Assembly (NCBI GenBank): GCA_964486455.1
Contig: CAZAMP010000002.1
Span: 160,682-224,681 of the forward strand
Length of the DNA stretch: 64,000 nt
Direction of reading: 5' to 3'
Origin: CAZAMP01 sp964486455
Lineage (GTDB): Bacteria > Eisenbacteria > RBG-16-71-46 > CAZAMP01
The notes beneath the pieces were generated by a model, which was not told where the DNA came from, searched no databases, and was given only the letters and a program-made list of their open reading frames with translations. Position numbers and translations under genes: made by a program. Below, piece after piece: positions 51,122 through 60,569 of this stretch. Every line of letters starts with the position of its first letter. Within the stretch, counting starts at the first letter, position 1.

Positions 51122-52443
51122 CCAAGCCCTTTGGAGTCGGCGCGACCTCTTTTCTGCTCAGGGGTGGCAGCCTGTGCGATCCCGAGGCGGGGATCGAAGA
51201 ACGCCGTGACATCCTCGTGCGTGACGGCATCATCCGCGCGATCGGTACCGGCTTTCCCGTCCCGGAAGACGTTCAGGTCCTGGACGTGAGTGATTGTCTG
51301 ATCAGCCCCGGCTTCGTCGATCTTCACGTGCACTTGCGTGAACCGGGCCAGGAAGAGAAGGAAACGATCGAGACGGGAACGGCCGCGGCGGCCAATGGTG
51401 GGTTCACCGGTGTGGCGTGCATGCCCAACACGGTTCCGCCGATCGACAGCCCAGGCACGCTGGAGCTCGTCTGCCGCAAGGCCGCAGAGCAAGGCTACTC
51501 CCGGGTGTATCCCATCGCCGCGATCACGGTGGGGCAGGAAGGCAATCGTCTGACCGAGATGGGTGAGCTCGTCGAAGGAGGAGCGGTCGGCTTCAGCGAC
51601 GACGGCAAGCCCGTCGGCAGCACAATCGTCATGCGGCGCGCCATGGAGTATGCCTGCGCGCTCGGAGTGCCGATCTTCTCTCACTCGGAGGACGCGGTTC
51701 TCACCGCGGGCGGCGTCATGAACGAAGGCGAATTGTCGGTACGCATGGGACTCAAAGGCATGCCCCGCGAGGCCGAGGTTGTCGGCGTCACCCGCGACAT
51801 TCTTCTCGCGGCCCTGACCGGCTGCCACCTGCACGTCTGCCACGTATCAACCGCGGGAGCGGTCGATGCGATCCGCCGGGCCAAGGCGTCGGGCATTCGC
51901 GTGACGGCGGAGGGGGCACCCCATCATTTCATCCTCACGGAAAAGAACGTCATTGGCTATCAGACGAACGCCAAGATGAGCCCGCCGCTTCGGACGGAAA
52001 CCGACCGGCAGGCGATCATCGACGGCCTCGTGGATGGGACGCTGGACGCCATCGCCACGGATCATGCGCCCCACACGGATGAGGAGAAGGAAGCGGAATT
52101 CGATCGCGCTCCTTTCGGGATCATCGGCCTCGAGACCGCAGTGGGCTTGAGCGTGACCGCTCTGGTCGAGTCGGGCCTTCTCACTCCGGCCGATCTCGTC
52201 AGACGCATGAGTGTGTCCCCCCGCGAAATCCTCAGACTTGGCGGCCGGAAGATCCGCGAGGACGAGACGGCGGAGCTTACGGTTTGGAACCCGAAGCGGA
52301 CCTGGGTTGTGTCCAAAGGTGAGCTTTCTTCACGATCGTCGAATACCCCGTTTCTCGGGCGAAGCTTGACCGGTCGAGCGGTCCTGAGCGTGTCTGGCGG
52401 AAAGGTGACCCACTGGCGTGACCAGCTTGCAGCGATCAGCTAA
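51118..52443 (+). CDS. pyrC: Dihydroorotase (type I, bacterial)
   Basis: A 441-residue amidohydrolase that closes carbamoyl-aspartate to dihydroorotate. Metal motif 'VDLHVHLREPGQEEKETIET', 'GFTGVACMPNT', 'FSHSEDAVLT', 'HVCHVSTAGAVDAI' and 'IATDHAPHTDEEKEAEFDRA' are all present, so it looks active (not the pseudo-DHOase PyrC'). It overlaps pyrB by ATGA and the next gene by 26 nt. Confidence 0.96.
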   Translation: MTKPFGVGATSFLLRGGSLCDPEAGIEERRDILVRDGIIRAIGTGFPVPEDVQVLDVSDCLISPGFVDLHVHLREPGQEEKETIETGTAAAANGGFTGVACMPNTVPPIDSPGTLELVCRKAAEQGYSRVYPIAAITVGQEGNRLTEMGELVEGGAVGFSDDGKPVGSTIVMRRAMEYACALGVPIFSHSEDAVLTAGGVMNEGELSVRMGLKGMPREAEVVGVTRDILLAALTGCHLHVCHVSTAGAVDAIRRAKASGIRVTAEGAPHHFILTEKNVIGYQTNAKMSPPLRTETDRQAIIDGLVDGTLDAIATDHAPHTDEEKEAEFDRAPFGIIGLETAVGLSVTALVESGLLTPADLVRRMSVSPREILRLGGRKIREDETAELTVWNPKRTWVVSKGELSSRSSNTPFLGRSLTGRAVLSVSGGKVTHWRDQLAAIS

Positions 52444-54304
52444 ACGACACCCCCCAGACGGTCGGGATGCTCTCGGTAGATCCTGCAGCAACGGCGGCAG
52501 GCTGTTCCGGAACACGGGCTACGCAGCGCATCTCATCGTCGCGCTACTCCTCGTGTTCGTTGCGACCGGCTGCGCGTATTTCAACACGTTCTACAACGCA
52601 AGAACTCACTTCAAGAAGGCCGAACGCATTCGGAGAGATCGTGCCGAGGAAGGCGGGCCGTCTCAGGCCGCGATCATCGAGTACGACGCGACGATCGAGA
52701 AGTGCAACAAGGTCATCCAACAGCACAGCGGATCGCGCTGGGTCGACGACGCGCTGCTGCTGATGGGCCGCGCCTATCTCGGGAAGCATGAATACGTGGA
52801 GGCGCTGGACAAGTTCGAGGGGCTCCTCGATGCTTTCCCCGAGTCGTCTCTCCGGGACGAGACGCTGTTCATGATGGGCCTCACCTATTACGGCATGAGA
52901 CGCGTGGAAGAAGGCCGACGGACCTTCGCCGATCTCCTCGTCGAGTCGCCGGATTTCAAGCAAAGGGACGAGATGCTTCGCGTCCAGGCCCAAAGTCTCG
53001 AAGATGGCGGGGACGTCAGCGGTGCCGTCGCCACCTACCGGCAGATCTTGCGCGAGTTCCCGGAGAGCAAGGAGCGCGTACAGACCATCTTCGACATCGG
53101 TAAGCTGTACATGGAAGCGGATCGCTTCGACAGCGCGCTGGTCGTGTACCAGGAGGCGATGGGTACCGCGGACGATTTCAAGCAGCGGCTGGAAGCGCGC
53201 GAGTACGTCGGCGATGCACTCCTCAGTCTGCGCCGTACGGAGGAGGCGCTCGAGACCTATCTGCAGGTCTTGGACCTCGGCCAGAATCTCCAGTCTGCGG
53301 AGCGCGTTCCGGTCGAGCTCAAGATCGCCGCGTGCCACACCTCGCTCGGTGATCCCGACCGCGCGATCGACGACTACACTCGGATCACTGAGGAAATGCC
53401 GGCGACGGTCTACGCGGCGGAATCGGCCTATCAGATCGGCCTGATCTGGGAGACACACTTCGGGGATTATGTGAAGGCGGTCGAGTTCTATGCCTCGATC
53501 GGCGAGATGGGGGGGCAGGCTTCGCGATCCGTCTACGGTGAACAGGCGGGAAATCGCAAGCGTGAGCTCGATCGACTCATCGCCATCGGCATAACGTCGC
53601 CGTCGGCCGAGCTCGAGGGCGATGCGGAGGCCGAAGGCGCGTTTCTGTTGGCGGAGCATTTCCTCTTCGAAGATAGCGACACGACGAAGGCGATCGCGCA
53701 GTATGCGGATGTTGCAGGGAAGTTTTCGGGTACGACACAGGGCGCGAAGGCGTCCTACGCGCGGGCTCTTCTGGTGTCCTTCAATCCGGCCAAGGCCGAT
53801 AGTGCGGACAGTTTCTACGTCGGAATCCTGCGCACCTATCCGGGAACGCTGCAGGCAATTCAGGCGGGGACGTACCTCGAAGAGCGGGGCCTCGAGCGTC
53901 TCATCCCGGAAGGAGCAATGGAGCCGCTGCCGCCCCCGTCCGAGGACGACGCGGCGGCAGCCGCGGACTCGCTCGTCGGCGCGGGAGTCGACACGCTCTC
54001 GGCGTCCACCACCGAAGCGCTGATCGACTCGGCGACGGACTCGCTTCTGACGGAAGCTGCGGACAGCCTCGGCATCGCTCCATTCGACAGCCTGACCGTT
54101 CCGGAAACGCACGAGGTGATCGTGGACACTCTGCGCGACACGCTGGCCGGCGCGGTCTCCGATACGGCAATCACGGTTTCGCCGGGCGAGAGTGACAGCG
54201 TCGCCGTCGCCCCGGTTGACTCGCTTCCGGCGGCAGTGATCGCGGACAGCCTCGGACACGTCACACCGGACAGTCTCAGGAGAGTCGAGGAGGGCGGTGA
54301 GTGA
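52418..54304 (+). CDS. TPR outer-membrane-type lipoprotein inside the pyr operon
   Basis: A 628-residue protein starting at GTG 52418, within the end of pyrC. A long N-terminus leads to a helix and lipobox 'FVATGCAYFNTFYNA', anchoring at Cys52; the C-x-YFNTFYNA block marks a lipoprotein family of FCB-related bacteria. Residues about 80-490 are tetratricopeptide repeats ('ALDKFEGLLDAFPESSLRDE', YfiO/BamD-like). The end (about 500-628) is a low-complexity Ser/Asp/Ala region with the pattern D-S/T-L about ten times. Likely an envelope assembly or scaffolding factor; nothing suggests a nucleotide role. It lies between pyrC and pyrK with overlaps on both sides. Confidence 0.82.
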   Translation: MTSLQRSAKRHPPDGRDALGRSCSNGGRLFRNTGYAAHLIVALLLVFVATGCAYFNTFYNARTHFKKAERIRRDRAEEGGPSQAAIIEYDATIEKCNKVIQQHSGSRWVDDALLLMGRAYLGKHEYVEALDKFEGLLDAFPESSLRDETLFMMGLTYYGMRRVEEGRRTFADLLVESPDFKQRDEMLRVQAQSLEDGGDVSGAVATYRQILREFPESKERVQTIFDIGKLYMEADRFDSALVVYQEAMGTADDFKQRLEAREYVGDALLSLRRTEEALETYLQVLDLGQNLQSAERVPVELKIAACHTSLGDPDRAIDDYTRITEEMPATVYAAESAYQIGLIWETHFGDYVKAVEFYASIGEMGGQASRSVYGEQAGNRKRELDRLIAIGITSPSAELEGDAEAEGAFLLAEHFLFEDSDTTKAIAQYADVAGKFSGTTQGAKASYARALLVSFNPAKADSADSFYVGILRTYPGTLQAIQAGTYLEERGLERLIPEGAMEPLPPPSEDDAAAAADSLVGAGVDTLSASTTEALIDSATDSLLTEAADSLGIAPFDSLTVPETHEVIVDTLRDTLAGAVSDTAITVSPGESDSVAVAPVDSLPAAVIADSLGHVTPDSLRRVEEGGE

Positions 54305-55140
54305 TCAGTGTGCAAGAGCGAAGCGGCCTCGTGGTGTCGTGTGAGCGGTCGGGCCCGTGCATCACACTTGTTCTTGATCTCTCACCGGGCGCGATATGGC
54401 CCGAGCCCGGCCAGTTCTACATGCTCACGCCCCCCACGGTGCACGCGTACTTCCCGCGGCCGCTGAGTGTCATGCGTTTTCATCGAGACGACGAGACGGC
54501 CGAGTTTCTCTTCAGCGTCGTCGGTGAGGGCACGCGTCATCTCGCCGAGATGCGTGCGGGGGAGCGGCTCACTTTGCTCGGGCCGCTTGGCCGGCCGTAT
54601 CGCTTCGCACCAGACGCCACTCATGTGCTGGTCGGTGGAGGACGCGGGATTGCCCCGCTCGTGGAGGTCGCCTGGAGGGCGGCGGAGCGGGATCTCCCCG
54701 TCGTTTGGCTCGCCGGTGCCAGGACCACCGAGTGGCTCTTCTCGCCGACGGATCTCCCGGTCGAACGCCGCGTCTTCAGCACCGATGACGGGAGCGCCGG
54801 CGAGAAAGGCTTCGTCACCGACTTCCTTCGACGTGAGTTGGATCGCATTGACGGTCGTGTGCAGGTCATGACCTGTGGGCCGAATGTCATGCTGGAAAGG
54901 GTCGCCGAGATTTGCCGCGAGCACGGGGTGGCATGCCAGGTGTCGCTGGAGGGGCCGATGGCGTGCGGTCTCGGGCTCTGCCGCGGGTGCCCCATCCCCG
55001 TCCGAACACAAGATGCGCCGGACCCGATTCCCGCGTACGATGCGTCACGACCGACGCCCGACGGCATCCACTACCAGATGTGCTGTCAGGACGGACCGGT
55101 CTTCGATGCCGAGGAGGTACTGTGGGAGTGGCTGAGGTGA
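54301..55140 (+). CDS. pyrK: Dihydroorotate dehydrogenase electron transfer subunit
   Basis: A 279-residue ferredoxin-reductase-like protein. FAD site 'FPRPLSVMRF', NAD site 'VLVGGGRGIAPLVEVAW' and 'VMTCGPNVMLERVAEICREH', and a [2Fe-2S] cluster with 'MACGLGLCRGCPI' plus 'MCCQDGPVFDAEEV'. It passes electrons from PyrD to NAD+, marking a class 1B dihydroorotate dehydrogenase. GTG overlaps the previous stop; it overlaps pyrD by 19 nt. Confidence 0.94.
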   Translation: MISVQERSGLVVSCERSGPCITLVLDLSPGAIWPEPGQFYMLTPPTVHAYFPRPLSVMRFHRDDETAEFLFSVVGEGTRHLAEMRAGERLTLLGPLGRPYRFAPDATHVLVGGGRGIAPLVEVAWRAAERDLPVVWLAGARTTEWLFSPTDLPVERRVFSTDDGSAGEKGFVTDFLRRELDRIDGRVQVMTCGPNVMLERVAEICREHGVACQVSLEGPMACGLGLCRGCPIPVRTQDAPDPIPAYDASRPTPDGIHYQMCCQDGPVFDAEEVLWEWLR

Positions 55141-56060
55141 CGCCCCATATGGAGGCGCGGGTCGGATCGCTTCTCTTCAAGAATCCCGTCCTGAGCGCGT
55201 CGGGAACGTTCGGCTACGGTCTGGAATGCCGCGACCTCTTCGATCCCGCGCGGCTCGGCGGCATCGTGACGAAGACCGTCACCATCCGACCGCGACCGGG
55301 GAATCCGCCACGCCGAATTGTCGAAACGCCTTCGGGGATGTTGAATTCGATCGGTCTGGAAAACGTCGGCATCGATGCGCTCATCTCGGAGAAACTGCCC
55401 GAGCTGAAGACGATCAAGACGCGACTCATCGTGAGCCTCGCCGGCGAGAGGGTATCCGAGATCGTGACGATGGCGGAGCGCCTCTTCGATCACACCGAGG
55501 TGGACGCGATCGAGCTCAATATCTCTTGCCCCAACATCGACCGGGGCGGGCTCGAGATCGCCAACGATCCGGAGACGACCGCAAGACTCACCCGGGAGGT
55601 GAAGGCCGTCTTTCCCCGGCCCGTGTGGGTGAAGATGAGTCCCGAAGTCCTGCACCTGCAAGACGTCGCCCTGGCCGCCGAAGCGGCGGGGGCCGACGCG
55701 CTCGTACTCTTTAACTCATTTCAGGGCATGGCGATAGACGTGGATGCCCGGCGCCCGCTCATCGGTCGGGGACTTGCCGGTTTCACGGGCCCCGCCATCC
55801 GGCCGATCGCGCTGGCGCGGCTTCATCGGCTGCGCGGGGCGGTCAAGCTGCCGTTCGTCGGCGTGGGTGGGATCGCGACGGGCCGCGACGCGATGGAGTA
55901 TCTCGTTGCCGGGGCCAGCGTGGTAGAGGTTGGAACGGCGACGTTCAGATCGCCGTCGGTCCTGCTGAGGATCATAGACGAGATCGAAGAGATCATGACG
56001 CGAAACGAGTGGAAACATCTCGGTGACATCATCGGCTCTCTCGGCGGAGGCAATGGATGA
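55122..56060 (+). CDS. pyrD: Dihydroorotate dehydrogenase, class 1B catalytic subunit
   Basis: A 312-residue FMN enzyme. 'FKNPVLSASGTFGYGLECRD', 'GGIVTKTVTIRPRPGNPPRR', 'ELNISCPNIDRGG' with the class 1 catalytic Cys, and 'FVGVGGIATGRDAMEYLVAG' are clear. GTG 55122 has a GGAGG 5 nt upstream; GTG 55128, GTG 55137 and ATG 55149 are in-frame alternatives. It pairs with PyrK immediately upstream and overlaps pyrF by ATGA. Confidence 0.95.
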   Translation: MGVAEVTPHMEARVGSLLFKNPVLSASGTFGYGLECRDLFDPARLGGIVTKTVTIRPRPGNPPRRIVETPSGMLNSIGLENVGIDALISEKLPELKTIKTRLIVSLAGERVSEIVTMAERLFDHTEVDAIELNISCPNIDRGGLEIANDPETTARLTREVKAVFPRPVWVKMSPEVLHLQDVALAAEAAGADALVLFNSFQGMAIDVDARRPLIGRGLAGFTGPAIRPIALARLHRLRGAVKLPFVGVGGIATGRDAMEYLVAGASVVEVGTATFRSPSVLLRIIDEIEEIMTRNEWKHLGDIIGSLGGGNG

Positions 56061-56773
56061 GAGACGAAGTCCTGGATCGATTGATCGTGGCGCTGGACGT
56101 GGATGGGGACCGACTTCGGCCGCTCGTCGAGATGCTTCCCAACGTCAGGACATTCAAGATCGGTATGGAGGCGTACTATCGAGAAGGCGCCGATCTCATC
56201 CGCTGGGTCACCGATCGGGGGCACCATGTGTTTCTCGATCTCAAGCTTCATGACATTCCGCACCAGGTCGAGCGGGCCGCGCGCGTCGTTGCAGGCCTCG
56301 GCATTCGTTTCCTGACCGTGCACACGTCCGGTGGACCGGACATGGTGGCGGCGGCCGTGCGCGGCGCCGCCGATGCCGGTGATATGAACGTGCTGGGCGT
56401 GACGATGCTTACGAGCTTGACCGGGACCGAACTCCCGGCCGTATGGGATCCGGCAACCAGCGTGGAGCACAAGGTGCTGGCGCTCGCCCGGATCGCGCGC
56501 GACGGGGGATGTCACGGCATCGTGGCCTCACCGAAGGAGGCCGAAATGCTCCGGTCTCATTTCGGTCAGGGAATGAGGATCGTGTGTCCCGGCATCCGGC
56601 CCGCCGGGGCCGACCAGGGCGACCAGCGCCGGGTCGCGACACCCGGTGATGCCATCACGGCCGGCGCCGACCACCTCGTTGTCGGTCGGCCGGTGACGGG
56701 AGCCGATGATCCGGCCGCCTCGGCCGCTGCACTCTTTGACGAGATCTCGTCCGCCCTGGAGGGCGGTGAATGA
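56057..56773 (+). CDS. pyrF: Orotidine 5'-phosphate decarboxylase
   Basis: A 238-residue TIM-barrel enzyme making UMP. 'LIVALDVDG', the catalytic 'FLDLKLHDIPHQVERA' (Asp-x-Lys-x-x-Asp), 'VTMLTSLTGTELPAVW' and 'GADHLVVGRPVTGADDP' place it firmly. Overlaps pyrD and the downstream transporter by 4 nt each. pyrE, carA and carB are not in the window. Confidence 0.96.
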   Translation: MRDEVLDRLIVALDVDGDRLRPLVEMLPNVRTFKIGMEAYYREGADLIRWVTDRGHHVFLDLKLHDIPHQVERAARVVAGLGIRFLTVHTSGGPDMVAAAVRGAADAGDMNVLGVTMLTSLTGTELPAVWDPATSVEHKVLALARIARDGGCHGIVASPKEAEMLRSHFGQGMRIVCPGIRPAGADQGDQRRVATPGDAITAGADHLVVGRPVTGADDPAASAAALFDEISSALEGGE

Positions 56774-58062
56774 TCACGCTGTCCGAAGCGGCCCGTCCCG
56801 TCGTGATGGTTGCCATCTTCGTGGTGACCTACAGTTGCCTGGCCGTGTTCAAGATCCGGCGGACCCGCATGCTCTGGGGCGGTCTCGTCCTGGCGTGGCT
56901 CTTCGGGCTCATTCCGCTCGCCGACGCATTCGGGTATGACGTGCACTGGAACGTCATCGGTGTTTTCGCCGGTACGCTCGTTCTGGCGGACATTTTCGGC
57001 CAATCCGGCGTGCCGGAGTATCTCGCGCGGGCCATTACGAGCCGCTCCCGCACCATGGGCATGGCCACCGTCTCGGTATGCGCGCTCAGCGGCTTTCTCT
57101 CGATATTCCTTGAAAACGTGGCTGTTGTACTGATTCTGGCGCCGATCGCGCTGGCGCTCGCCCGCGAGCAGAAGCGAAATCCGATCCCATTCCTGATCGG
57201 GATCGCGATCAGCTCTAACCTGCAGGGGGCAGCGACCTTGATTGGTGATCCGCCGAGCATGATTCTCGCGGGAAAACTTCACCTGGACTTCAATGATTTC
57301 TTCTTTAGAGGCGGTCGCCCGTCGATATTCTTCGGTATACAGATCGGTGCGGTGGCATCGCTGGCCGTGCTCTATTTGTTCTTCCGCGGGCAGTCGGGCC
57401 GGCCGCAAACCGAAGGAGCGCTTCCCGCGCATCGGTGGGGACCGACGTGGATGCTGGCGCTATTGATCGCCGCGCTGGCCGTGTCGCCTGTCTGGGATCC
57501 GGGTTTCAAGTGGCTTGCCGGGACCCTGACGATGGTTCTCGCGGTCGCCGGCGCGATCGTGTTCTGGAGACGCGGAGGAGAGTTATCGCTCAGGCGCTTC
57601 GATTTTCGAACGCTGTTCTTCCTGCTCGGGATCTTCATCATGGTCGGCGGGTTAGAGAGGACGGGCGTCGTTGCGAGGCTGGGCGACATGCTCGCGGAGA
57701 TCTCCGGCGGTTCCGTCGGCCACGCGTACATGCTTCTGGTGTCGGTTTCGGTGCTCTTTTCGGCGTTCGTGGACAACGTGCCCTACGTGACCGTGATGAT
57801 CACGGTGGCGGCGGATCTTGCCGGACGACTGAGCGTGGCGCCCGAGCTGTTCGCCTTCGGCCTGTTGATCGGCGCCTGCGTCGGCGGCAACATCACGCCC
57901 GTGGGGGCGGCGGCCAACATCGTGGCCGTGGGAATGCTTCAACGCGAAGGAAACCCGGTGAGCTTCCCGGGGTTCATGAAGATCGGAATTCCGTTCACGC
58001 TCGTCGCGACGGCGTGCGGAGCGCTATTCATCTGGCTCGCTTGGCGGGGAGCGCCCGGATAG
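56770..58062 (+). CDS. ArsB/SLC13-superfamily ion transporter
   Basis: A 430-residue protein with about ten to twelve helices. 'GVFAGTLVLADIFGQSGVPE', 'SIFLENVAVVLILAPI', 'ISSNLQGAATLIGDPPSMIL' and 'FSAFVDNVPYVTVMI' are typical of the ion transporter superfamily (ArsB, NhaD, CitMHS, SLC13). The N-x-x-x-A/V-x-L and I-G-D-P-P motifs fit two inverted re-entrant loops. Substrate uncertain; its place at the end of the pyr operon suggests an anion tied to pyrimidine synthesis, such as orotate or a dicarboxylate, but that is inference. ATGA overlap with pyrF. Confidence 0.83.
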   Translation: MITLSEAARPVVMVAIFVVTYSCLAVFKIRRTRMLWGGLVLAWLFGLIPLADAFGYDVHWNVIGVFAGTLVLADIFGQSGVPEYLARAITSRSRTMGMATVSVCALSGFLSIFLENVAVVLILAPIALALAREQKRNPIPFLIGIAISSNLQGAATLIGDPPSMILAGKLHLDFNDFFFRGGRPSIFFGIQIGAVASLAVLYLFFRGQSGRPQTEGALPAHRWGPTWMLALLIAALAVSPVWDPGFKWLAGTLTMVLAVAGAIVFWRRGGELSLRRFDFRTLFFLLGIFIMVGGLERTGVVARLGDMLAEISGGSVGHAYMLLVSVSVLFSAFVDNVPYVTVMITVAADLAGRLSVAPELFAFGLLIGACVGGNITPVGAAANIVAVGMLQREGNPVSFPGFMKIGIPFTLVATACGALFIWLAWRGAPG

Positions 58063-58065
58063 GTT

Positions 58066-58094
58066 TTGACCGGGCTTTTGTGAGCCGGTATCGT
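58066..58094 (+). promoter_or_regulatory. Promoter for ugd
   Basis: TTGACC (58066-58071), 17 nt, TATCGT (58089-58094), 66 nt before the ATG at 58161. It starts the surface-polysaccharide cluster. Confidence 0.5.
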
Positions 58095-58160
58095 TTTGGG
58101 CTCGAATCGAACACGCGCGGCCCGAACGGGCAGCCGGATTAGGAATGGGAGCGGTCGGTT

Positions 58161-59483
58161 ATGCAAAACGTGTGTGTTGTTGGAACCGGTTACGTAGGCT
58201 TGGTGACGGGCACGTGTCTCGCTGACTTCGGCAACAACGTCGTCTGCGTCGACAAGATCGAAGAGAAGCTCAACGTGCTGCGGGACGGCAACGTCCCGTT
58301 CTATGAGTTCGGACTCGAGGAACTCGTCCGCAAGAACATCAACGAGGGACGCCTTTCCTTCAGCTCGGACCTGTCCGCGGCCGCGCGCGATGCGAGCGTT
58401 ATCTTCATCGCCGTCGGCACACCCATGAAGGACAACGGCGAAGCCGACCTGAGCCAGGTGTTCGAGGTCGCCGCCGAAATCGGAAAGAACCTCAACAATT
58501 ACAAGCTGATCGTGCAGAAGAGCACGGTTCCCGTCGGCACCGGTGCGCGCATTCAGCAGATCATCAAAGAGAACCTCCCAAGCCCGATTGACTTCGGCGT
58601 CGCGTCGAACCCCGAGTTCCTTCGTGAGGGCTCGGCGGTGGAGAACTTCATGCGGCCCGATCGGGTTGTCATCGGGACGTGGAACGAGCGGGCCGAGGAG
58701 GCTCTGGCCGATCTCTACCGCCCCCTCTTCCTGAATGAGACGCCGATGGTGAAGACTACCGTTCAGACGGCGGAGCTCATCAAGTACGTGTCGAACGCGT
58801 TTCTCGCGACGAAGATCTCCTTCATTAACGAGATGGCCAACCTGTGCGAGGTCGTGGACGCGGATGTCAAAGTCGTCGAGCGCGGTATGGGTCTCGATCG
58901 GCGGATCGGCCCCAAGTTCCTCCACGCCGGTGCGGGGTATGGTGGTTCGTGCTTCCCGAAGGACACGAACGCACTCGCGTACTTCAGCCGCCTGGCCGGC
59001 TATCCGCTCGAGATCATCGAAGCCACCATTCGTGTCAACCGCGAGCAGCGGATGCGCGTGATCCGGAAGCTGACCCGGGCCCTGGGCGATCCGAAGGGCA
59101 AGACCGTGGGCGTCCTGGGACTCTCGTTCAAGCCGGCCACCGATGATGTACGGGAATCGGTCGGACTGGACATCGTGAAGGCGATGGTGGATGCCGGGGC
59201 GACCGTGAAGGCGTTCGACCCCGTGGCGCTCGAAAACGCGGTCGCGACGCTGGGTCCGATCTTCACACCGTGCAAGAACCCCGAGGACGTATCGCTGGGC
59301 GCCGACGCGCTCGTCATTGCCACCGAGTGGAACGAGTTCCGAATGCTCAACCTCAACAGCGTTCGGGACAAGATGAATACGCCGATCCTCGTCGACTGCA
59401 AGAACATCTACGATCCGCCGGCGATGCGGGAAATGGGCTTCCGTCACATCGGGATCGGTCGCGGGAAGGGCACTTCGGAGTGA
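58161..59483 (+). CDS. ugd: UDP-glucose 6-dehydrogenase
   Basis: A 440-residue enzyme oxidising UDP-glucose to UDP-glucuronate with 2 NAD+. N-terminal Rossmann 'VCVVGTGYVGLVTGTCLADF', 'FIAVGTPMKDNGEADLS', 'STVPVGTGARIQ', 'ASNPEFLREGSAVENFMRPD' and the catalytic Cys in 'GAGYGGSCFPKDTNALA' are clear; 'LSFKPATDDVRESVGLDIV' marks the C-terminal domain. UDP-ManNAc dehydrogenase is less likely because the 'EFLREG...' block fits Ugd. The downstream SDR gene could use its product. Confidence 0.95.
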   Translation: MQNVCVVGTGYVGLVTGTCLADFGNNVVCVDKIEEKLNVLRDGNVPFYEFGLEELVRKNINEGRLSFSSDLSAAARDASVIFIAVGTPMKDNGEADLSQVFEVAAEIGKNLNNYKLIVQKSTVPVGTGARIQQIIKENLPSPIDFGVASNPEFLREGSAVENFMRPDRVVIGTWNERAEEALADLYRPLFLNETPMVKTTVQTAELIKYVSNAFLATKISFINEMANLCEVVDADVKVVERGMGLDRRIGPKFLHAGAGYGGSCFPKDTNALAYFSRLAGYPLEIIEATIRVNREQRMRVIRKLTRALGDPKGKTVGVLGLSFKPATDDVRESVGLDIVKAMVDAGATVKAFDPVALENAVATLGPIFTPCKNPEDVSLGADALVIATEWNEFRMLNLNSVRDKMNTPILVDCKNIYDPPAMREMGFRHIGIGRGKGTSE

Positions 59484-59549
59484 TCGACGGCGTCCGAGCG
59501 GGCAGGTTCGGCGCTACCTCCGATGGGTTTTTGATAGCGGAGCAGTCGA

Positions 59550-60569
59550 ATGGAGCATGAGGGCCGGCGTCTACTCGTTACCGGTGGCGCGGGGTTCATC
59601 GGGCGAAACTTCGTAGAAGAAGTTCTAGGTTCCGACGCGACCGCGCGCGTACTCGTGCTCGACAAGCTCACCTACGCGGGCAATCCCGCCAACGTCGAGG
59701 CGTTCCGCCAGGACCCACGGTTCGAATTCGTGAAGGGTGACATCTGCGACACGGATCTCGTCGGCGAGCTTCTGGGGCGCGGGTTCGACGTCGTGGTGAA
59801 CTTCGCGGCCGAGACGCACGTGGATCGCTCGATCGGCGATCCGGGGAGCTTCGTCAAGACGGACGTGTACGGAACTTACGTGCTTCTCGAAGCGGTCAAG
59901 AAGAACCCGGGATGTCGGTTCCTGCAGGTCTCGACGGACGAAGTGTACGGCGAGGTTCTCGGAGATCCGGTCACTGAAGACGCGCCGCTCATGCCCCGAA
60001 ATCCCTATTCCGCATCAAAGGCCGGCGCGGACCGCCTGGCCTATTCTTACTGGACGACCTACGAAGTTCCGGTGTGCATAACGCGCTGCTCGAATAACTA
60101 CGGTCCTTATCAGTACCCGGAGAAACTCATCCCGCTCTTCGCGACGAACGCGATCCAGAAGCGGGAGATGCCCGTCTACGGTTCCGGCAAGAACGTCCGT
60201 GACTGGATCCACGTGTCCGATCATGCCCGCGCGCTCCACAGCCTAGTCGAATGCGATTGCTTCGACGGCGAGGTCTACAACGTCGCGGGACAGAACGAGA
60301 AGAGCGTTCTCGAGATCGCCGACCACATTCTCTCTTCGCTCGGGATGTCCACCGATCAGCTGACGTTCGTGAAGGACCGTCCCGGTCATGATCGCCGCTA
60401 CGCGATCAATGACGAGAAGCTACGCCGGAAGACCGGCTGGCGGCCCGAGGTTGCGTTCGCCGACGGAATCCGCGACACGGTGGCGTGGTACCAGGACCAC
60501 GCGGCCTGGTGGGAGCCGATCAAATCCGGGGAATTCTGGGACTACTACAGCCGGAACTATGGGATCTGA
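59550..60569 (+). CDS. rfbB: dTDP-glucose 4,6-dehydratase
   Basis: A 339-residue extended SDR. 'LLVTGGAGFIGRNFVEEVL', 'LTYAGNPANVEAF', 'VNFAAETHVDRSIGDPG', 'VSTDEVYGEV', active site 'NPYSASKAGADRLAYSY' and 'NNYGPYQYPEKLIPL' together define RfbB, which makes dTDP-4-keto-6-deoxyglucose. rfbA, rfbC and rfbD are not in the window. It overlaps wecB by 11 nt. Confidence 0.95.
   Translation: MEHEGRRLLVTGGAGFIGRNFVEEVLGSDATARVLVLDKLTYAGNPANVEAFRQDPRFEFVKGDICDTDLVGELLGRGFDVVVNFAAETHVDRSIGDPGSFVKTDVYGTYVLLEAVKKNPGCRFLQVSTDEVYGEVLGDPVTEDAPLMPRNPYSASKAGADRLAYSYWTTYEVPVCITRCSNNYGPYQYPEKLIPLFATNAIQKREMPVYGSGKNVRDWIHVSDHARALHSLVECDCFDGEVYNVAGQNEKSVLEIADHILSSLGMSTDQLTFVKDRPGHDRRYAINDEKLRRKTGWRPEVAFADGIRDTVAWYQDHAAWWEPIKSGEFWDYYSRNYGI

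Noticed and set aside
57939..59447. 502-codon minus-strand open frame opposite ugd
   Set aside because: Ugd has every catalytic motif on the plus strand; the minus frame has none and crosses an obvious promoter region.
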